Shown: in pieces, positions 1 to 8,469 of the stretch
Layout of the letters: the number at the start of each line of letters is the position of its first letter
Numbering within the stretch: position 1 is the first letter of the stretch
DNA from: Chitinophagaceae bacterium UBA1930
GTDB taxonomy: Bacteria; Bacteroidota; Bacteroidia; Chitinophagales; Chitinophagaceae
NCBI GenBank assembly: GCA_002337145.1
Contig: DDFK01000001.1
Coordinates: 1,023,501-1,087,500 of the forward strand
Length of the DNA stretch: 64,000 nt
Reading direction: 5' to 3'
Made by a program: the position numbers and the translations under genes
The notes under the pieces: generated by a model
Database searches by the model: none
Told to the model about the DNA's origin: nothing
The model's input: only the letters and a program-made list of their open reading frames with translations

Positions 1-83
1 ACTTTGTGCCCGGCTTTTGCCATGAATGAAGCAGCAGACAAACCTGCAAAACCTGCACCTATAACAATTATTTGTTTACCCAT
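1..83 (-). CDS. FAD-dependent oxidoreductase, phytoene desaturase-like (partial, N-terminus only)
   Basis: Only the first 27 codons lie in the window, starting at the ATG at 83 on the minus strand. They encode a beta-strand plus a GAGFAG dinucleotide-binding loop (Gly9, Gly11, Gly14) followed by a helix ending near AKAGHK, the classic FAD/NAD Rossmann start of amine-oxidase-fold flavoproteins. The gene starts 48 bases after the stop of an ECF sigma factor gene on the same strand. In Bacteroidota a sigma factor directly upstream of crtI/crtB is a common carotenoid-operon arrangement, so phytoene desaturase is the favoured reading, but with 27 residues any FAD-dependent dehydrogenase remains possible. 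Confidence 0.6.
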   Translation of the reverse strand, partial: MGKQIIVIGAGFAGLSAASFMAKAGHK

Positions 84-130
84 TATCTGGTGGGGAAGTT
101 AAAGAAATTTTGAAGAGTGGATACATACCA

Positions 131-631
131 TCAGTGCCTTTCAATTTGTGCCTTTAATAGTTTCCTGGCAAAGTGTATTCGGCTTTTAACCGTGCCCAGT
201 GGCTCTTGCAATGCTTCTGCTATTTCGTTGTATTGGTATCCATCAAAGTACAACACAAAAGGTGTCTTGAATATTTCCGGTAGTTGATGGATGGCTGTTT
301 TTACTTCTTTGATGTTGATGTTGGCAATGGCTTCGTTAGCAACGGCCGCCTGGTTGTAGTCAATTAAAAAATCGTTGGAGGTGTTATCGAATACGGTTTG
401 TTGCTTGGCTTTTTTGCGGTAACTGTTGATAAAGATATTACGCATGATGGTGTAGAGCCATGCTTTGAGGTTGGTGCCCACGTTGTACCTGTGCTTGTTG
501 GCCAGTGCCTTGTACAGGGTTTCCTGTATCAGGTCTTTTGCCTGCTCATTATCCCTAGTGAGGGTAAAAGCAAAAGGCTTTAGGAACTCTGTATTATTCA
601 GCAAAGCATGATTGAACTCAAGTGTTGACAT
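131..631 (-). CDS. ECF-type RNA polymerase sigma factor
   Basis: A 166-residue sigma-70 family protein of the extracytoplasmic-function class. Region 2 spans about residues 10-75, with the AKDLIQETLYKA and LKAWLYTIMRN motifs that bind core polymerase and the -10 element. Region 4 spans about 105-160, with a helix-turn-helix around YNEIAEALQEPLGTVKSRI. Length is normal for ECF factors and there is no extra C-terminal domain. It is the first gene of a presumed unit with the flavoprotein starting at position 83; no anti-sigma gene is visible beside it, though one could lie beyond the window edge. A role in stress- or light-controlled pigment production is inferred from context only. Confidence 0.92.
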   Translation of the reverse strand: MSTLEFNHALLNNTEFLKPFAFTLTRDNEQAKDLIQETLYKALANKHRYNVGTNLKAWLYTIMRNIFINSYRKKAKQQTVFDNTSNDFLIDYNQAAVANEAIANINIKEVKTAIHQLPEIFKTPFVLYFDGYQYNEIAEALQEPLGTVKSRIHFARKLLKAQIERH

Positions 632-778
632 AGATTATCTGTTTAACAATTACATAATAAAGTTAAACAAATATCAATGGCAGAAAAATCTTTCCGTTAA
701 GGCATAACATAAAAATCATTCTGTTTAGACTATGCTGGTCATAGGGAAGTTATCGTTGAACAAGAAATGTGGCAATGG

Positions 779-1069
779 CTATTTTCCAACCTTTAAATAG
801 TCTTGCAAGGCTTTTACATAGGCCTCAAAAGCATCAATGCCTTTGGGTGTAACCTTGCAGGTTGTAAGGGGATAGTTGTCTTTGAATTGTTTGGTTACTT
901 CTACATAACCTGCATCTTTCAGTTTCTGTACCTGTACAGACAGGTTGCCTGCGGTAGCGTTTGTTTTTTCTTTGATAAAAGTAAACTCGGCTTCCTTAAC
1001 CCCAATAAGTAAACTCATTACGGCCAGCCTTAGCTGCGAATGCAATATGGGGTCAAGTTCCTTAAACAT
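779..1069 (-). CDS. Winged-helix transcriptional regulator (HTH_34/MarR-like)
   Basis: With the start at the ATG at 1069 this is a 96-residue single-domain winged-helix protein beginning MFKELDPILHSQLR. Residues 10-75 hold the helix-turn-helix (FIKEKTNATAGNLSVQVQKLKDAGYV) and a wing (VTPKG). The family is often annotated as a MarR/ArsR-like winged helix DNA-binding protein. A longer reading to 1147 would bury the N-terminus in the upstream gene; the shorter start gives an 8-base overlap (1062-1069) with that gene's stop and fits the family length, so I chose it. The overlap implies translational coupling, and the regulator probably controls its own operon with the two membrane proteins. Confidence 0.85.
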   Translation of the reverse strand: MFKELDPILHSQLRLAVMSLLIGVKEAEFTFIKEKTNATAGNLSVQVQKLKDAGYVEVTKQFKDNYPLTTCKVTPKGIDAFEAYVKALQDYLKVGK

Positions 1070-1748
1070 GGGCAGTTTTTTGTTTAAGGTAAGTGCTGCG
1101 TAAAATGAAACCTGGAATGAGCCAGTTGAAAATTGCTGCAAGTCCATTCATCAAAAAATCGTATTTGCTTGCAGTAAAGCAGGATATCATGAAGAAGATA
1201 TAGCATAGTATGCCGCCAAAAAGCATGGGTTTAAACTTGCGTGCAATACCTGTAATTAAAGTAGGCATGGCATATAACAGTAACAGCAATGATCCTTTGC
1301 TGAATACGCTGGGATGCCAAGGCTCCATTGCCCCCGTATGTATATCTCTAATCAGTAGTTCAATGCCCTGACCGGCATTCAACTTATCCGTTGCATTACC
1401 TACTGTGTTAAAGTAGAATATCAATGCAAAAATGCTGATGCCGTACACCAGCCAAACAGCATCCATAGCGGCACACATATGTGTTTTTACTACGCGTTGC
1501 CTTTTGTCCCTTGTTGCAATCACAATTTGCGGAATGATTGCAACCAGTGCCAGGTACCATATATCGAAGTTGCCCAACTGCCAGTCAAACTGTAATTGCA
1601 GAAAAGTAAAAATGCCACAAATAGCAATCACGCTTCCCCATAAAATGGCACCGGTTCCATTTTCATGAAAGTTGCTTTTTGTTTTTTGGAGCATCTCGGT
1701 AATCAGCTTGAGACTTTCCTGTTCGGTCATTATTTTTTCTTGGCTCAT
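1062..1748 (-). CDS. Integral membrane protein, paralogue of the adjacent upstream gene
   Basis: A 228-residue protein with about five or six hydrophobic segments (roughly residues 35-55, 65-82, 95-115, 155-172, 175-195, 200-215). The N-terminal cytoplasmic stretch is followed by a motif FHENGTGAILWG that also occurs, slightly changed, in the neighbouring gene (FNENGHLYLLWG), so the two look like a diverged tandem duplication. The start codon at 1748 overlaps the stop of the upstream gene by four bases (ATGA), and its own stop overlaps the regulator downstream, making a tightly coupled three-gene operon. I do not recognise a characterised family; a small-signal sensor or envelope stress membrane protein is possible but not supported by a motif. 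Confidence 0.8.
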   Translation of the reverse strand: MSQEKIMTEQESLKLITEMLQKTKSNFHENGTGAILWGSVIAICGIFTFLQLQFDWQLGNFDIWYLALVAIIPQIVIATRDKRQRVVKTHMCAAMDAVWLVYGISIFALIFYFNTVGNATDKLNAGQGIELLIRDIHTGAMEPWHPSVFSKGSLLLLLYAMPTLITGIARKFKPMLFGGILCYIFFMISCFTASKYDFLMNGLAAIFNWLIPGFILRSTYLKQKTAHV

Positions 1749-2335
1749 ACGGTTTCAGATTTATATTTTGCCCGCAATAAATATCCTGGCGTAATCCATG
1801 CTGCAATTACCGCCAAAGCAAGCAATAATAATTGATTATCGTTACTTACGTAAGCAGAAACTATGGCCAGTAACCAACATATAAGCCCGCCAATCTTTAA
1901 TGGCCTGAACCTGAGCAGTACGCCCGAAAGGAAAGTGGGCATACCATACAGAACCAGGAACATGGAGTAGGTCCTGTCCCATAACTCGTTCTTTGCCATT
2001 AAGAATATCATGATAAACATCATGGCTACAAAAGCCAGCCATACATACCCCCTGATTTCATCGGTATATGTTTTTATCCGCTCTTCTTTTTTTCGTTTGC
2101 TCAATACTACCATTTGATAAGCTACCGTAAGCCATGTAAGCATCCAGATCCTGCCAGGCTCTTTCATTACATCGAATTTCAGGAAAACAAAATGGGTGAT
2201 ACTGCATAGCAGCACTGTCCACCCCCATAACAAATACAAGTGACCATTTTCGTTGAAGCGGTCCTTGGCTTTGTTTATCATGCTTTCAATTAGTGCAAGG
2301 CTTTGTTGCGGATTGAAATCATTATCGTTTTCCAT
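1745..2335 (-). CDS. Integral membrane protein, first gene of a regulator-coupled operon
   Basis: Starting at the ATG at 2335 (MENDNDFNPQQSLALIESM) it encodes 196 residues; an AGAAAG sequence just upstream supports this start over the longer frame reaching 2371. It has about five hydrophobic segments and the FNENGHLYLLWG motif shared with the next gene, which suggests duplication. Charged loops such as KRKKEERIK separate the segments. Function is unknown. Its place at the head of an operon whose last gene is a winged-helix regulator suggests the regulator senses something and sets the level of these membrane proteins. Confidence 0.8.
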   Translation of the reverse strand: MENDNDFNPQQSLALIESMINKAKDRFNENGHLYLLWGWTVLLCSITHFVFLKFDVMKEPGRIWMLTWLTVAYQMVVLSKRKKEERIKTYTDEIRGYVWLAFVAMMFIMIFLMAKNELWDRTYSMFLVLYGMPTFLSGVLLRFRPLKIGGLICWLLAIVSAYVSNDNQLLLLALAVIAAWITPGYLLRAKYKSETV

Positions 2336-2404
2336 CTTTCTGTTTTTAAGTGGTGATAGTTGAACCAGCAATCAGTTAGGTTTGGATAATTGCTTAAAAG
2401 GACA

Positions 2405-2454
2405 AGTTTGGGCTTACCGAAAAATGTTATTGCCATTTTCCATAAGCCCAAACT
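2405..2454 (-). terminator. Stem-loop terminator after the 213-residue exported protein gene
   Basis: AGTTTGGGCTTA at 2405-2416 is perfectly complementary to TAAGCCCAAACT at 2443-2454. Reading on the minus strand it lies 22 bases after the stop at 2476 and is followed by TGTCCTTTT. The 26-base loop is long, so it may be a weak terminator or an mRNA 3' stabiliser. Confidence 0.6.
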
Positions 2455-2475
2455 ACCTCTAACTATTTATTATGC

Positions 2476-3117
2476 TTATTTGCATGAAGCAATAATGCCT
2501 TCGCAGCTTTCTTTGCCCCAGTTAGGAGCAATTTCGCTTTTGGGTTTAAAGGCAGCATACAGTTCAACTGCTTTTTCAGCTATTGGCTTTGCCGACTTGC
2601 AACCGCCACCAAACTGCTCAGGCGTATTTTTCAGGTTGTTGGCCTGTAACATATACGGACGTGGGTTTGTAGCATCTGCTTTTTTTGCTTCTTCCAAAAG
2701 CCTTGCTGCTTCTGCACCGTTTTTCATGTAACGTGCCTGTGGATCAACAATCATTTTGGCTGTCTGTATCATGCTTTTAATAACCAGTATCTCGCTGTTG
2801 TTTTTTTCAATCACTTCGGCTTTGGTAATAAGGTCGTTTGCTTCATCTGCAACTTTATCACGGTCGCCACCAATGCCCTGCATACTCATGGTAGCCTTAA
2901 TTAAAGCTGCATAGTAATAGGGTAACCACTGTGTTTTTTCGGCATCGGCAATGCGTTCAAATTTTGCTTCTACGGCAATCAGGGCTTCGCCATTGTCTTT
3001 TGCTTCGCCATATTGTTTCAATGCCGATTTCATGGCATCCACAAATTTGTCGCTTTGTGCAGATGCATTGAATTGCAGACCCGCTGCAATAATGGTAAGG
3101 AAGAATAACTTTTTCAT
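2476..3117 (-). CDS. Exported TPR-like hypothetical protein
   Basis: A 213-residue protein with a signal peptide (MKKLFFLTIIAAGLQFNASAQ, cleavage after about residue 20). The rest is helical and repeat-like, with segments such as WLPYYYAALIKATMSM and RPYMLQANNLKNTPEQFGGGC that resemble degenerate tetratricopeptide repeats. Three cysteines in the last third (GGGCKSAKP, KESCEG, ASCK) could form a disulfide in the periplasm. Similar small exported proteins are common in Bacteroidota without a known function. It forms a single-gene unit ending at a hairpin, with a 2TM-domain gene upstream on the same strand. Confidence 0.75.
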   Translation of the reverse strand: MKKLFFLTIIAAGLQFNASAQSDKFVDAMKSALKQYGEAKDNGEALIAVEAKFERIADAEKTQWLPYYYAALIKATMSMQGIGGDRDKVADEANDLITKAEVIEKNNSEILVIKSMIQTAKMIVDPQARYMKNGAEAARLLEEAKKADATNPRPYMLQANNLKNTPEQFGGGCKSAKPIAEKAVELYAAFKPKSEIAPNWGKESCEGIIASCK

Positions 3118-3156
3118 GTTTGTTGTTTTAAAATAAGAAGGTGAGTGAATGTATGT

Positions 3157-3420
3157 TTATTGTTGCTGTTTCAATTTTTTGTACTCCCGGTCAACTGAAA
3201 AAAAATTGTCGCTATGGTAAGCATCGAGGTACTGCATCAATATGCCAATGCCCCAGCCCATCATGCACCACGCAGGCCAGAAGTAGCCGCTATAGATATA
3301 GTACCAAACACCCACCAAAAATGCATTTACTACGCAATAGCTCAGTAGGCCCCATTTAAAAGCTGCCCGCTTTTTGGCAATACGCCAAAGGGTTTCATCT
3401 TTTTGTTGCTGATTTTCCAT
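3157..3420 (-). CDS. 2TM domain-containing membrane protein
   Basis: Starting at the ATG at 3420 (MENQQQKDETLWRIAKKRAAFKWG) it is 87 residues; an in-frame ATG at 3444 would add eight residues and cannot be excluded. The pattern is that of the Bacteroidota 2TM domain: a basic amphipathic N-terminus, a first membrane helix with VVNAFLVGVWYYI, then WPAWCMMGWGIGILMQYLDAY as the second helix. Such domains are found alone or attached to histidine kinases; the standalone form has no known biochemical role. It sits between the receptor gene at 3483-5702 and the exported protein gene, all on the minus strand. Confidence 0.8.
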   Translation of the reverse strand: MENQQQKDETLWRIAKKRAAFKWGLLSYCVVNAFLVGVWYYIYSGYFWPAWCMMGWGIGILMQYLDAYHSDNFFSVDREYKKLKQQQ

Positions 3421-3482
3421 TGAAGTATATTTTACAAGTTGCATAAATTTTATTTGTTGGGCAATAGTTTGCTGCCACAGTC

Positions 3483-5702
3483 CTACAGATTGTTATTGAT
3501 TGCATCCTGGCTCCTGTCAACACCCCAGCTTAGGAAGCAGCCAATAAAAAAGAACTGCGGTGCGGGTGGTGTAATGGCTTGTTTAATGCTACCCGAATAG
3601 TTGTAGTTGTAGCCATACACCTGTTTTTGGTTGAACACATTGGTAACACTTGCCACCAACACAATAAAGGTTTTTGCTTTGGCCTTACCAAGGTTGGGCA
3701 AATAGTTTAAACTGAAACCAAGTGAATTGTAATCGGTTGTTTTGCCCTGGTCTTTGATTTCGTATTTATTGCCATTTTGCTGCAGCAAATAGTAAGGGCG
3801 GCCAGTGGCATAACTATATGTAAAGTTGAAACCTGTTTTCCATTCGGTAACAAAACGCTTGGTTACCAGGCTGGCCGTATGTGTGGCTGCAAAGTTGGGC
3901 TGCATTTGACCGGGATAATTCAAATAGTCACGTTTTGTATCCAAGTAAGAATAGCTAATCCAGTAATCAAGATTCTTGATTGATTTCTTATCCCTCCAAT
4001 ACAGTTCAATGCCTTTGGCATAGCCTGTTCCATCGTTATTGAATACGGGGAATGTTTTTACAAGGTCGTTGTATTTCTTGTAGAAAGCTTCTATACGAAA
4101 AGTATAAAACTTGTTTGTTTTTTGATAGTTGGCTATATAGTGCGTTGCTTTTGTGTAACCGAAATTGGTAGTGGAAATCAACTGTGTGTTTTCTGGCTTT
4201 TGGTAAAAATCGCCATAGGCCAAACTCATCTGTGCATCTTTGCCAACCTTATAAGCCAATGATAAACGGGGGGCAATATTTGCTTTTGCAAGTATGGATG
4301 AATACTCGAACCTTCCACCAATTTTTGCAGCCAGCCCGTTGGTGATGTACAGATCCGTTTCGCCAAAAACACTCACAAAATGGTCTATCAATAAACTGCT
4401 GTAAATATTGTATTTGTTTTTATTGTAGCCATACCAGTATTCGCTGCCAAAACGAACGGCACTGATGCCTTTGAGTTTCTTTTCAAGCACCACCTTTATT
4501 TGAGACAGGTCCTGCCTGCTGTTCAACACAAAATTGTTGCTGTCTATATATGCTTTGCCAGTATAGGTGTATTGGTTGTTCTGGTTCTGTATCTCTTGTT
4601 TAATATCGTCTTTGTTGGTGCTGTAACTAAGCCCAAGATTGAATTTCCAGCCGTGGCTCAACGTTTCCCTCCAACTAACATTGTTGTACCAGTTTACGTT
4701 GGTGTAGCCAAAAGCATTCTTTAAATCGGCACTGTCAATGTTAGGTCTTCTTAAGCCTATCCTTCCGTAAGAAAACGTAGTGTAATATTTTATCATGCCT
4801 CCTTTCTTTGTTTTGATACGAAAGTTGGCATCGCCATTGTGAAATTCGGGCATCGTAAAATAATCCGGTTTCTGTTTTACGATGTTGAAGTATGCAATAA
4901 GGTTGGTGTAGCCATAGTTAACACCCCATGACGATTTTTTGTTCTTTGCCAGCTCTTGGTAACCCGCACCAACAAATACGGTTGATACGGATGCCGAAGC
5001 CTGCGATTGGTCGGGCAGGTCGATACTTTCCAGCATCAAAGCAGAAGACAAAGCCTGACCATACAAAGCAGAATAGCCACCTGTACTGAACACGGTTCCC
5101 TTAAACAGGAAGGGGGAAAAGCGGCCACGGGATGCAATGTCCGGGATGCTTGTACCATAAGGGTTGTTTACCAATGTACCATCAATGAACTGTTTGGTTT
5201 CGTAGCCTGTACCACCACGTACAAACAGGCCCTCCTGTTCGCCAATCTGCTGTGCACCGGGCAGTGTTTTCATAACGGCCGATATATCTGCATTGGCACC
5301 ACCTGTTGTAACAATGTCTAAAGAAGTAAGCACAGCAGCCGCACGTTTTTTGTCGCCTGCTTCAAATGAGCCAGCGGTAACGGTTACTGCATTCAATTCG
5401 TTCACTTCTTCCTTCAAGGAAAAATTGACTACAACAGCATCGTTGGCAATGGTAATTTTTTGCTCAATGGATTTATAGTTGATGCTTTTAACTTCCAGCA
5501 TGTACTCCCCTTTTTCAGTTGTCTTGAAAGAAAATTTACCTGTTGAATCGGCAACGGTACCATCGTATGTTCCTTTCAAAGTAATGCTTGCACCTGGTAT
5601 CGGGCGGTTGCGGTTGTCCTTTACGGTGCCGCTTATTTTTGCCTGGGCCATGGCAGCCGCCGCAATGATTAAAAATATCCAGGGAAGTATAAATTTTTTC
5701 AT
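3483..5702 (-). CDS. TonB-dependent receptor with carboxypeptidase-like regulatory domain
   Basis: A 739-residue outer-membrane receptor. The start at 5702 gives a signal peptide (MKKFILPWIFLIIAAAAMAQ). Residues about 21-105 are a CarboxypepD_reg-like beta-sandwich (ISGTVKDNRNRPIPGASITL), about 115-235 the plug domain (VMKTLPGAQQ, LFVRGGTGYETKQFIDG), and the remainder a barrel of alternating aromatic beta-strands ending FFFIGCFLSWGVDRS before a short extension. The receptor imports an unidentified ligand using TonB energy. No SusD partner follows, so glycan import is not implied. A perfect dyad overlaps its promoter (5737-5751), which suggests repressor control. Confidence 0.9.
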   Translation of the reverse strand: MKKFILPWIFLIIAAAAMAQAKISGTVKDNRNRPIPGASITLKGTYDGTVADSTGKFSFKTTEKGEYMLEVKSINYKSIEQKITIANDAVVVNFSLKEEVNELNAVTVTAGSFEAGDKKRAAAVLTSLDIVTTGGANADISAVMKTLPGAQQIGEQEGLFVRGGTGYETKQFIDGTLVNNPYGTSIPDIASRGRFSPFLFKGTVFSTGGYSALYGQALSSALMLESIDLPDQSQASASVSTVFVGAGYQELAKNKKSSWGVNYGYTNLIAYFNIVKQKPDYFTMPEFHNGDANFRIKTKKGGMIKYYTTFSYGRIGLRRPNIDSADLKNAFGYTNVNWYNNVSWRETLSHGWKFNLGLSYSTNKDDIKQEIQNQNNQYTYTGKAYIDSNNFVLNSRQDLSQIKVVLEKKLKGISAVRFGSEYWYGYNKNKYNIYSSLLIDHFVSVFGETDLYITNGLAAKIGGRFEYSSILAKANIAPRLSLAYKVGKDAQMSLAYGDFYQKPENTQLISTTNFGYTKATHYIANYQKTNKFYTFRIEAFYKKYNDLVKTFPVFNNDGTGYAKGIELYWRDKKSIKNLDYWISYSYLDTKRDYLNYPGQMQPNFAATHTASLVTKRFVTEWKTGFNFTYSYATGRPYYLLQQNGNKYEIKDQGKTTDYNSLGFSLNYLPNLGKAKAKTFIVLVASVTNVFNQKQVYGYNYNYSGSIKQAITPPAPQFFFIGCFLSWGVDRSQDAINNNL

Positions 5703-5723
5703 GTCAGTTTCATTTTGATGACA

Positions 5724-5755
5724 CAAACGTAGACTAGTTTATAATATAAACCAAA
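5724..5755 (-). promoter_or_regulatory. Bacteroidota-type promoter with overlapping palindrome for the receptor gene
   Basis: On the minus strand TTTG (5752-5755) and TACGTTTG (5724-5731) are separated by 20 bases, matching the TTTG/TAnnTTTG promoter pattern, and place the start of transcription about 15 bases before the ATG at 5702. Between the two boxes lies GTTTATAATATAAAC (5737-5751), a perfect 7+1+7 palindrome that would block polymerase if bound. Confidence 0.55.
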
Positions 5756-5832
5756 TTATTTTGACAAAATGATTTCCCCTGTATTGTTTGTGCAACCGCA
5801 CATTGTTCGATAAAAAGCGGATTTGAAAATAG

Positions 5833-8295
5833 CTATTGCCATTTGTTCAGCACTTTGTCCCAACTGGCCAAGCCTATTTTGAACTGAATGGGATTACTGA
5901 ACTTATTGGCGGTTGAGCCTACAACAAACAACCCGATCTTGAATTTGTACAACGGATTGAAAGGCCATTTGAATACACGTTCCAGCCCCACAAAGGTTTC
6001 TGCATATTTTAAGTTGCGTTCGGGTGCATATAGGAAACCCGCACCAGCAACCTCTCTCAGTTGCAATTTTTTTAGCAATGGAATTTTGTTGATGAGTGCC
6101 CCGTTAAACTGGTGCACCAGGTGAGCCTGATAAAAACGCTTGAACAGCGGGAAGCTGGAATCGAGTGCCTGAAAACTTTCTTCGGGGTTCTGGAAAAGGA
6201 TGGGGTCGCCCCTGCGTTGAAACTGGTAATCTATTAGCCGAAGGTCTTTTTGCGATAGGAAGCTGCCGCTTTTTATATTGTATTTTGTAATACCTGCTGT
6301 GCCCAGTTTAAGTTCCTGCTCCATGCCCAGTTCCCAGTAATCAAAATCTACCTTGCTCTGCAATATGCCGGGTATGCCTTTACGCCAGGTGGTATAGAAT
6401 GTGGGCCATTTTGAACCGATGATGATTTTTTCTTTGGGCTCTCTAATGTAGTGCTGGCCGGGTGTGTATTGCAAACGTATTTTGCCGTACACTGCATTAT
6501 AAGGCTCAAAAGCAATGGCTTGGTTATCGGTTAAGATACTGCCAAACAAGCTGTCAACAAGATCGTTTGTTTTGTAATTGCTTACTGACCTACGCAATGC
6601 AATTTCTGCATCGGTAAACAAAACAAGGCCGTTCAACAGCTCGAGATTGTGCCCAATACCCAATGAGTTGTTCAAGTAGATATTGCTCCGCTTCAGCATG
6701 TTTATCCATGCATCGCCCTGAAAAATATATTGAAACTCCCTGCCTACATGAATGCTGTATGCCCCACGGTTAAAAGGGTTATACATCCTGGTAAGGTTCA
6801 CGCTGCCATTTACGTCCCGGTTACGGAAACCATAACTGACATTGGCAAACAGTGAAATGTTTTTCCTGGAGGGGAACCGTTGGCTGTAATAAACAGAAGG
6901 ATTGATGCGGCTGCCGCCTAGTTGCAGGGGTTGCCAAAGGCCAATAACAGAAGGTATGGACCAGGTACGTTCTTTTTCATGGTCGTTGAATGTTTGGCCC
7001 AGTACAAGGGCCTTCATTAAAGTGAACTTATTGATTTTTGCGTCAATCGAATCGAGATAGGCCTTGCTGTGCGTTGCCCGGTAAATACTGTCGTTGTAAT
7101 GAATAAAACGAACCTCCTTTTGTGAGAGTGGTTCGGTACGTTTCTGTTGCCAAAAGGTAGAATCCTGCCGGTAGGCTTTTTCTGTTGTGGTACTTACTTC
7201 GTTGCCAAAGTATTTTTTATCGAACTGTTTATCCAGTTCAAAATCCTTGAACACGGCAATGGTTCGTCCTGAGCTTTTTTTCTTTTTCGATTTTGAGTAA
7301 TAGGTGAATGTCTGGCGTGTAACCATCCAGGCTTTATTGGCTATCCATGTGTATTGTTGTTCTATTTCAAAAAAATCGTACTCGGGCAAATGATAGGCAG
7401 GCAAGCTGAACCTTGTATGCCGTACAGCCCAGGTACTGTCTTCTATTACCAGTTCACCTTCCATTGTTGCATTGCTTAGCTGGCGTGGTTTTACGCTGAT
7501 GGTATATAGTTTCCTTCCGTCAACCGTTTGCACTTTTACGGTTTTGAAACGGTAAGCCAGCAGCCCACTGTAACTAATAGGCGACAGGAAATCGGTTTCG
7601 GAAATAACCGGCATTTTAATCAGGTTATTGTACACGTCAAAGGTTCCATCGGTGGTTCTCAGGTAAAACAGGCTTTCGGGATTGCCCCTTTTTTTAACCC
7701 CTAACCTTTCTTCTTTTACGTGTTGTGCAGATGCATAATCGAGTTTCAGAAAAATCTCGGCCATTGCCATGCCATTCAAATCGGCATTGGGGTTTGCAGC
7801 AATTGCACTGTCCAGCTTTTTGGGTTTCCTGTTTGGCCGTATTGCAAGCGAATCTTCCTGTGTGGCTTTAATATATACATTGCAGGTGTATGGCCCATGT
7901 GCCTGTGCTATGGCTTCTTTATGGTGTATGGTGTTGCGTATTATTTCTTCGGCATGGTCTTTTGCTTTAGAGCTTACCGTTACCCCAGAAATATCGCTCA
8001 CTTCAGTTTCCAGTATAATGTTCTGGGTATAGTTGCCTTTAACTATTAGGCTTATCACTTGTGGCTTGTAGCCAATCATGCTTACCAATATATCGTAACT
8101 GCCTTCGTACAATTGCAGCTCAAACATTCCATCTTCTTTGGTAAGCGTGCCTGTTTTCCATCCCTTTATTTGTACGTTCACAAAAGCCAGGGGTTCTAGT
8201 TTGTTATTGGTAATTTTTCCTGAAACCTTAAACGTTTGTGCCGATACGGACAGTAAACCGAAGCAACAAATGAATAGTAGCATTGCACGTACCAT
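5833..8295 (-). CDS. DUF5686 outer-membrane protein with carboxypeptidase-like regulatory domain
   Basis: An 820-residue exported protein. Signal peptide residues 1-19 (ending SVSAQ), then a CarboxypepD_reg-like domain at about 22-110 (VSGKITNNKLEPLAFVNVQI). The rest follows the DUF5686 pattern, with the conserved segment AEEIIRNTIHHKEA shortly after the first domain and a C-terminal region rich in beta-strands typical of an outer-membrane barrel (FGFRNR, YQFQRRGDP, FNPLYKFKIG). DUF5686 proteins are widespread in Bacteroidota and of unknown function. The gene is a monocistronic unit between the TonB receptor and an uncharacterised membrane protein. Confidence 0.88.
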   Translation of the reverse strand: MVRAMLLFICCFGLLSVSAQTFKVSGKITNNKLEPLAFVNVQIKGWKTGTLTKEDGMFELQLYEGSYDILVSMIGYKPQVISLIVKGNYTQNIILETEVSDISGVTVSSKAKDHAEEIIRNTIHHKEAIAQAHGPYTCNVYIKATQEDSLAIRPNRKPKKLDSAIAANPNADLNGMAMAEIFLKLDYASAQHVKEERLGVKKRGNPESLFYLRTTDGTFDVYNNLIKMPVISETDFLSPISYSGLLAYRFKTVKVQTVDGRKLYTISVKPRQLSNATMEGELVIEDSTWAVRHTRFSLPAYHLPEYDFFEIEQQYTWIANKAWMVTRQTFTYYSKSKKKKSSGRTIAVFKDFELDKQFDKKYFGNEVSTTTEKAYRQDSTFWQQKRTEPLSQKEVRFIHYNDSIYRATHSKAYLDSIDAKINKFTLMKALVLGQTFNDHEKERTWSIPSVIGLWQPLQLGGSRINPSVYYSQRFPSRKNISLFANVSYGFRNRDVNGSVNLTRMYNPFNRGAYSIHVGREFQYIFQGDAWINMLKRSNIYLNNSLGIGHNLELLNGLVLFTDAEIALRRSVSNYKTNDLVDSLFGSILTDNQAIAFEPYNAVYGKIRLQYTPGQHYIREPKEKIIIGSKWPTFYTTWRKGIPGILQSKVDFDYWELGMEQELKLGTAGITKYNIKSGSFLSQKDLRLIDYQFQRRGDPILFQNPEESFQALDSSFPLFKRFYQAHLVHQFNGALINKIPLLKKLQLREVAGAGFLYAPERNLKYAETFVGLERVFKWPFNPLYKFKIGLFVVGSTANKFSNPIQFKIGLASWDKVLNKWQ

Positions 8296-8397
8296 GCAGC
8301 AGTTTTGTGGTTGTTAAGGATTAAGAAACAGAAAAATAAATGGTTTCGCTGAAAGGCTTTAGTGGATTAAGTTTCCTTTCACATTTATACAAATGCA

Positions 8398-8426
8398 AAA
8401 TGGCAGGCAATAGTTGCCTGCCATTT
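8398..8426 (-). terminator. Stem-loop terminator
   Basis: AAATGGCAGGCAA (8398-8410) and TTGCCTGCCATTT (8414-8426) form a perfect 13-bp stem with a three-base loop. On the minus strand it follows the stop at 8470 by about 45 bases and leads into TTTTGCATTTG, so it ends the transcript of the gene at 8470-9492. Confidence 0.75.
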
Positions 8427-8469
8427 GAATAGCCATTGTGTATTGCAAAAAATTATAAAAGCAGTGGCA

